Below are positions 14,251-14,781 of a stretch of DNA of 14,781 nucleotides, in pieces. The stretch covers positions 1 to 14,781 of the forward strand of contig JAGXHB010000207.1 of assembly GCA_024636425.1 (NCBI GenBank), in the 5' to 3' direction. Position 1 is the first letter of the stretch, and each line of letters opens with the position of its first letter. The notes beneath the pieces were generated by a model, which saw only the letters and a list, made by a program, of their open reading frames with translations, did no database searches and was not told where the DNA came from. The DNA comes from Roseobacter sp. (GTDB lineage Bacteria > Pseudomonadota > Alphaproteobacteria > Rhodobacterales > Rhodobacteraceae). The translations under genes and the position numbers were made by a program.

Positions 14251-14537
14251 CCCTTATTTCCGCCAGTGCGCCAAAGAGATTCTATGCCTTCGGCGAGGAT
14301 TTTTTTCCATTTGGAATTCAGGTGCTTTGTGCGTCGCTGCCGCTTCGGTTGACGTCTTTCCCCTGTTTGCTGTGAATATTCCCTGCCGGTCCTTTTCTTG
14401 AGACGCTCGTACAAAATCCAAGGCTCGGCGTGCATTTCGGACCATCATCGCTGCATTTTCTGTTCGACGACGTCGGACCCAACGGGTTTCTTGCCGGGGC
14501 GTCGCCGGACAGGAATAGTACAGGTTTGCCTGCTCTT

Positions 14538-14559
14538 CTCTCGCCCGCCGTGGCGAGAG
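14538..14559. other. Perfect 8-bp hairpin in the ssrA-sspB gap
   Basis: CTCTCGCC (14538-14545) and GGCGAGAG (14552-14559) with loop CGCCGT. There is no T tract on either side, so it is not an intrinsic terminator. Its role is unknown; it may be a regulator site or chance. Confidence 0.3.
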
Positions 14560-14580
14560 TGGTGATGCTGTGTTGGCATG

Positions 14581-14608
14581 TTGGCATTGGCCCAACGATG
14601 GCTATTCT
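14581..14608 (+). promoter_or_regulatory. Candidate distal promoter of sspB
   Basis: TTGGCA (14581-14586), a 16-bp spacer and TATTCT (14603-14608) match the consensus at 5 and 4 of 6 positions. It would give a leader of about 100 nt before sspB. Confidence 0.35.
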
Positions 14609-14660
14609 GGCCGTCCATGCGGTTGCGATCAAAGCCTGGCGCTAATTCGCGCGGCCCCCC

Positions 14661-14688
14661 TTTTCACCGGAATGAAATGGGGTATGGT
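14661..14688 (+). promoter_or_regulatory. Candidate proximal promoter of sspB
   Basis: TTTTCA (14661-14666), a 16-bp spacer and TATGGT (14683-14688) match at 4 of 6 positions each. It would start the transcript near 14695, just ahead of the AAAGGAGG ribosome binding site (14699-14706). It competes with the distal candidate; both may be used. Confidence 0.35.
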
Positions 14689-14717
14689 AGGGACATCCAA
14701 AGGAGGAACGAAAGCGC

Positions 14718-14781
14718 ATGAGCCGAAGCATTGAGTATGGCAATCTGATGCATGATGCCATGCGCGGTCTTATCCGTCAGG
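14718..14781 (+). CDS. sspB: SspB-like ClpXP adaptor, partial (N-terminus only)
   Basis: Only the first 21 codons are in the window; they begin MSRSIEYGNLMHDAMRGLIR. The YGNLMHDAMRGLIRQ stretch matches the N-terminal helix of the alphaproteobacterial SspB family (DUF2410-type), whose members bind ssrA-tagged proteins and deliver them to ClpXP. The start has a near-perfect Shine-Dalgarno site, AAAGGAGG at 14699-14706, with an 11-nt spacer. Its place next to ssrA supports the call. Confidence is limited by the short visible part: the tag-binding and ClpX-binding regions lie beyond the right edge. Confidence 0.78.
   Translation, partial: MSRSIEYGNLMHDAMRGLIRQ

Larger units (their letters stand above)
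14251..14717. other. 467-bp gap between ssrA and sspB with no convincing gene
   Basis: Several short ORFs exist on both strands (for example 14430-14645 plus and 14254-14595 minus). They overlap each other, lack good ribosome binding sites and match no family I know. The base composition looks less GC-rich than the flanking genes. Visible items are a perfect 8-bp hairpin at 14538-14559 and two possible promoters for sspB. ssrA genes are frequent integration sites, so this could be an eroded insertion, but no integrase or repeat of the ssrA end was seen. Confidence 0.5.

Noticed and set aside
14538..14559. Hairpin read as an intrinsic terminator for ssrA
   Set aside because: It has no T tract on either strand and lies almost 300 bp past the end of the RNA.
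14196..14645. Short ORFs on both strands downstream of ssrA (61-113 codons)
   Set aside because: They overlap one another, some run into the tmRNA, and none has a good ribosome binding site or known family.

Overview
The window looks like chromosomal DNA from an alphaproteobacterium of the order Rhodobacterales, probably the Roseobacter group. Three things point there: the trgA-trgB-cysK gene order first described in Rhodobacter sphaeroides, a circularly permuted two-piece ssrA gene of the alphaproteobacterial type, and an AcuI-type acryloyl-CoA reductase beside two betaine (BCCT) carriers. The taxon is inferred from gene content; no database search was possible. There are ten complete protein genes, two partial ones at the edges and one RNA gene. 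No insertion sequence, CRISPR array, tRNA or rRNA was seen.

Left block (positions 1-8231, all minus strand). Read in the direction of transcription: a class V aminotransferase-fold protein, a class I DNA photolyase, a cyclopropane-fatty-acyl-phospholipid synthase family enzyme, TrgA, TrgB (an AIG2-like/Nudix fusion), cysteine synthase, and a large MscS-type mechanosensitive channel cut off by the left edge. From photolyase to channel the gaps are 69 bp, 31 bp, 4 bp, 24 bp and a 4-bp overlap, so this is probably one stress-related unit: light-driven DNA repair, membrane lipid modification, tellurite/oxidant tolerance, cysteine supply and an osmotic safety valve. A perfect 14-bp palindrome lies in the leader of the lipid gene.

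Middle block (8365-13021, minus strand). Two different BCCT carriers and an AcuI/YhdH-type acryloyl-CoA reductase. Each has its own ribosome binding site and a hairpin after the stop, so they are probably separate transcripts. One carrier keeps the whole betaine-binding aromatic box; the other has Phe in place of one box Trp. The neighbourhood suggests use of osmolytes such as glycine betaine or DMSP (inference).

Right block (13079-14781). A Rhodobacterales-style GC-rich palindromic element; a DinB-family gene whose start overlaps the stop of a 19-codon upstream ORF that has the better ribosome binding site; then, on the plus strand, the permuted ssrA gene (tag ANDNRAPMAMAA), about 470 bp with no convincing gene, and the start of sspB, the adaptor that delivers ssrA-tagged proteins to ClpXP. 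The tag-encoding RNA and the adaptor that reads the tag therefore sit next to each other.

Nothing here amounts to a wholly new system. The points most worth following are the ssrA-sspB linkage, the coupled upstream ORF of dinB, the phr-cfa-trgAB-cysK-mscS stress cluster with its palindrome, and the changed binding box of one BCCT carrier.
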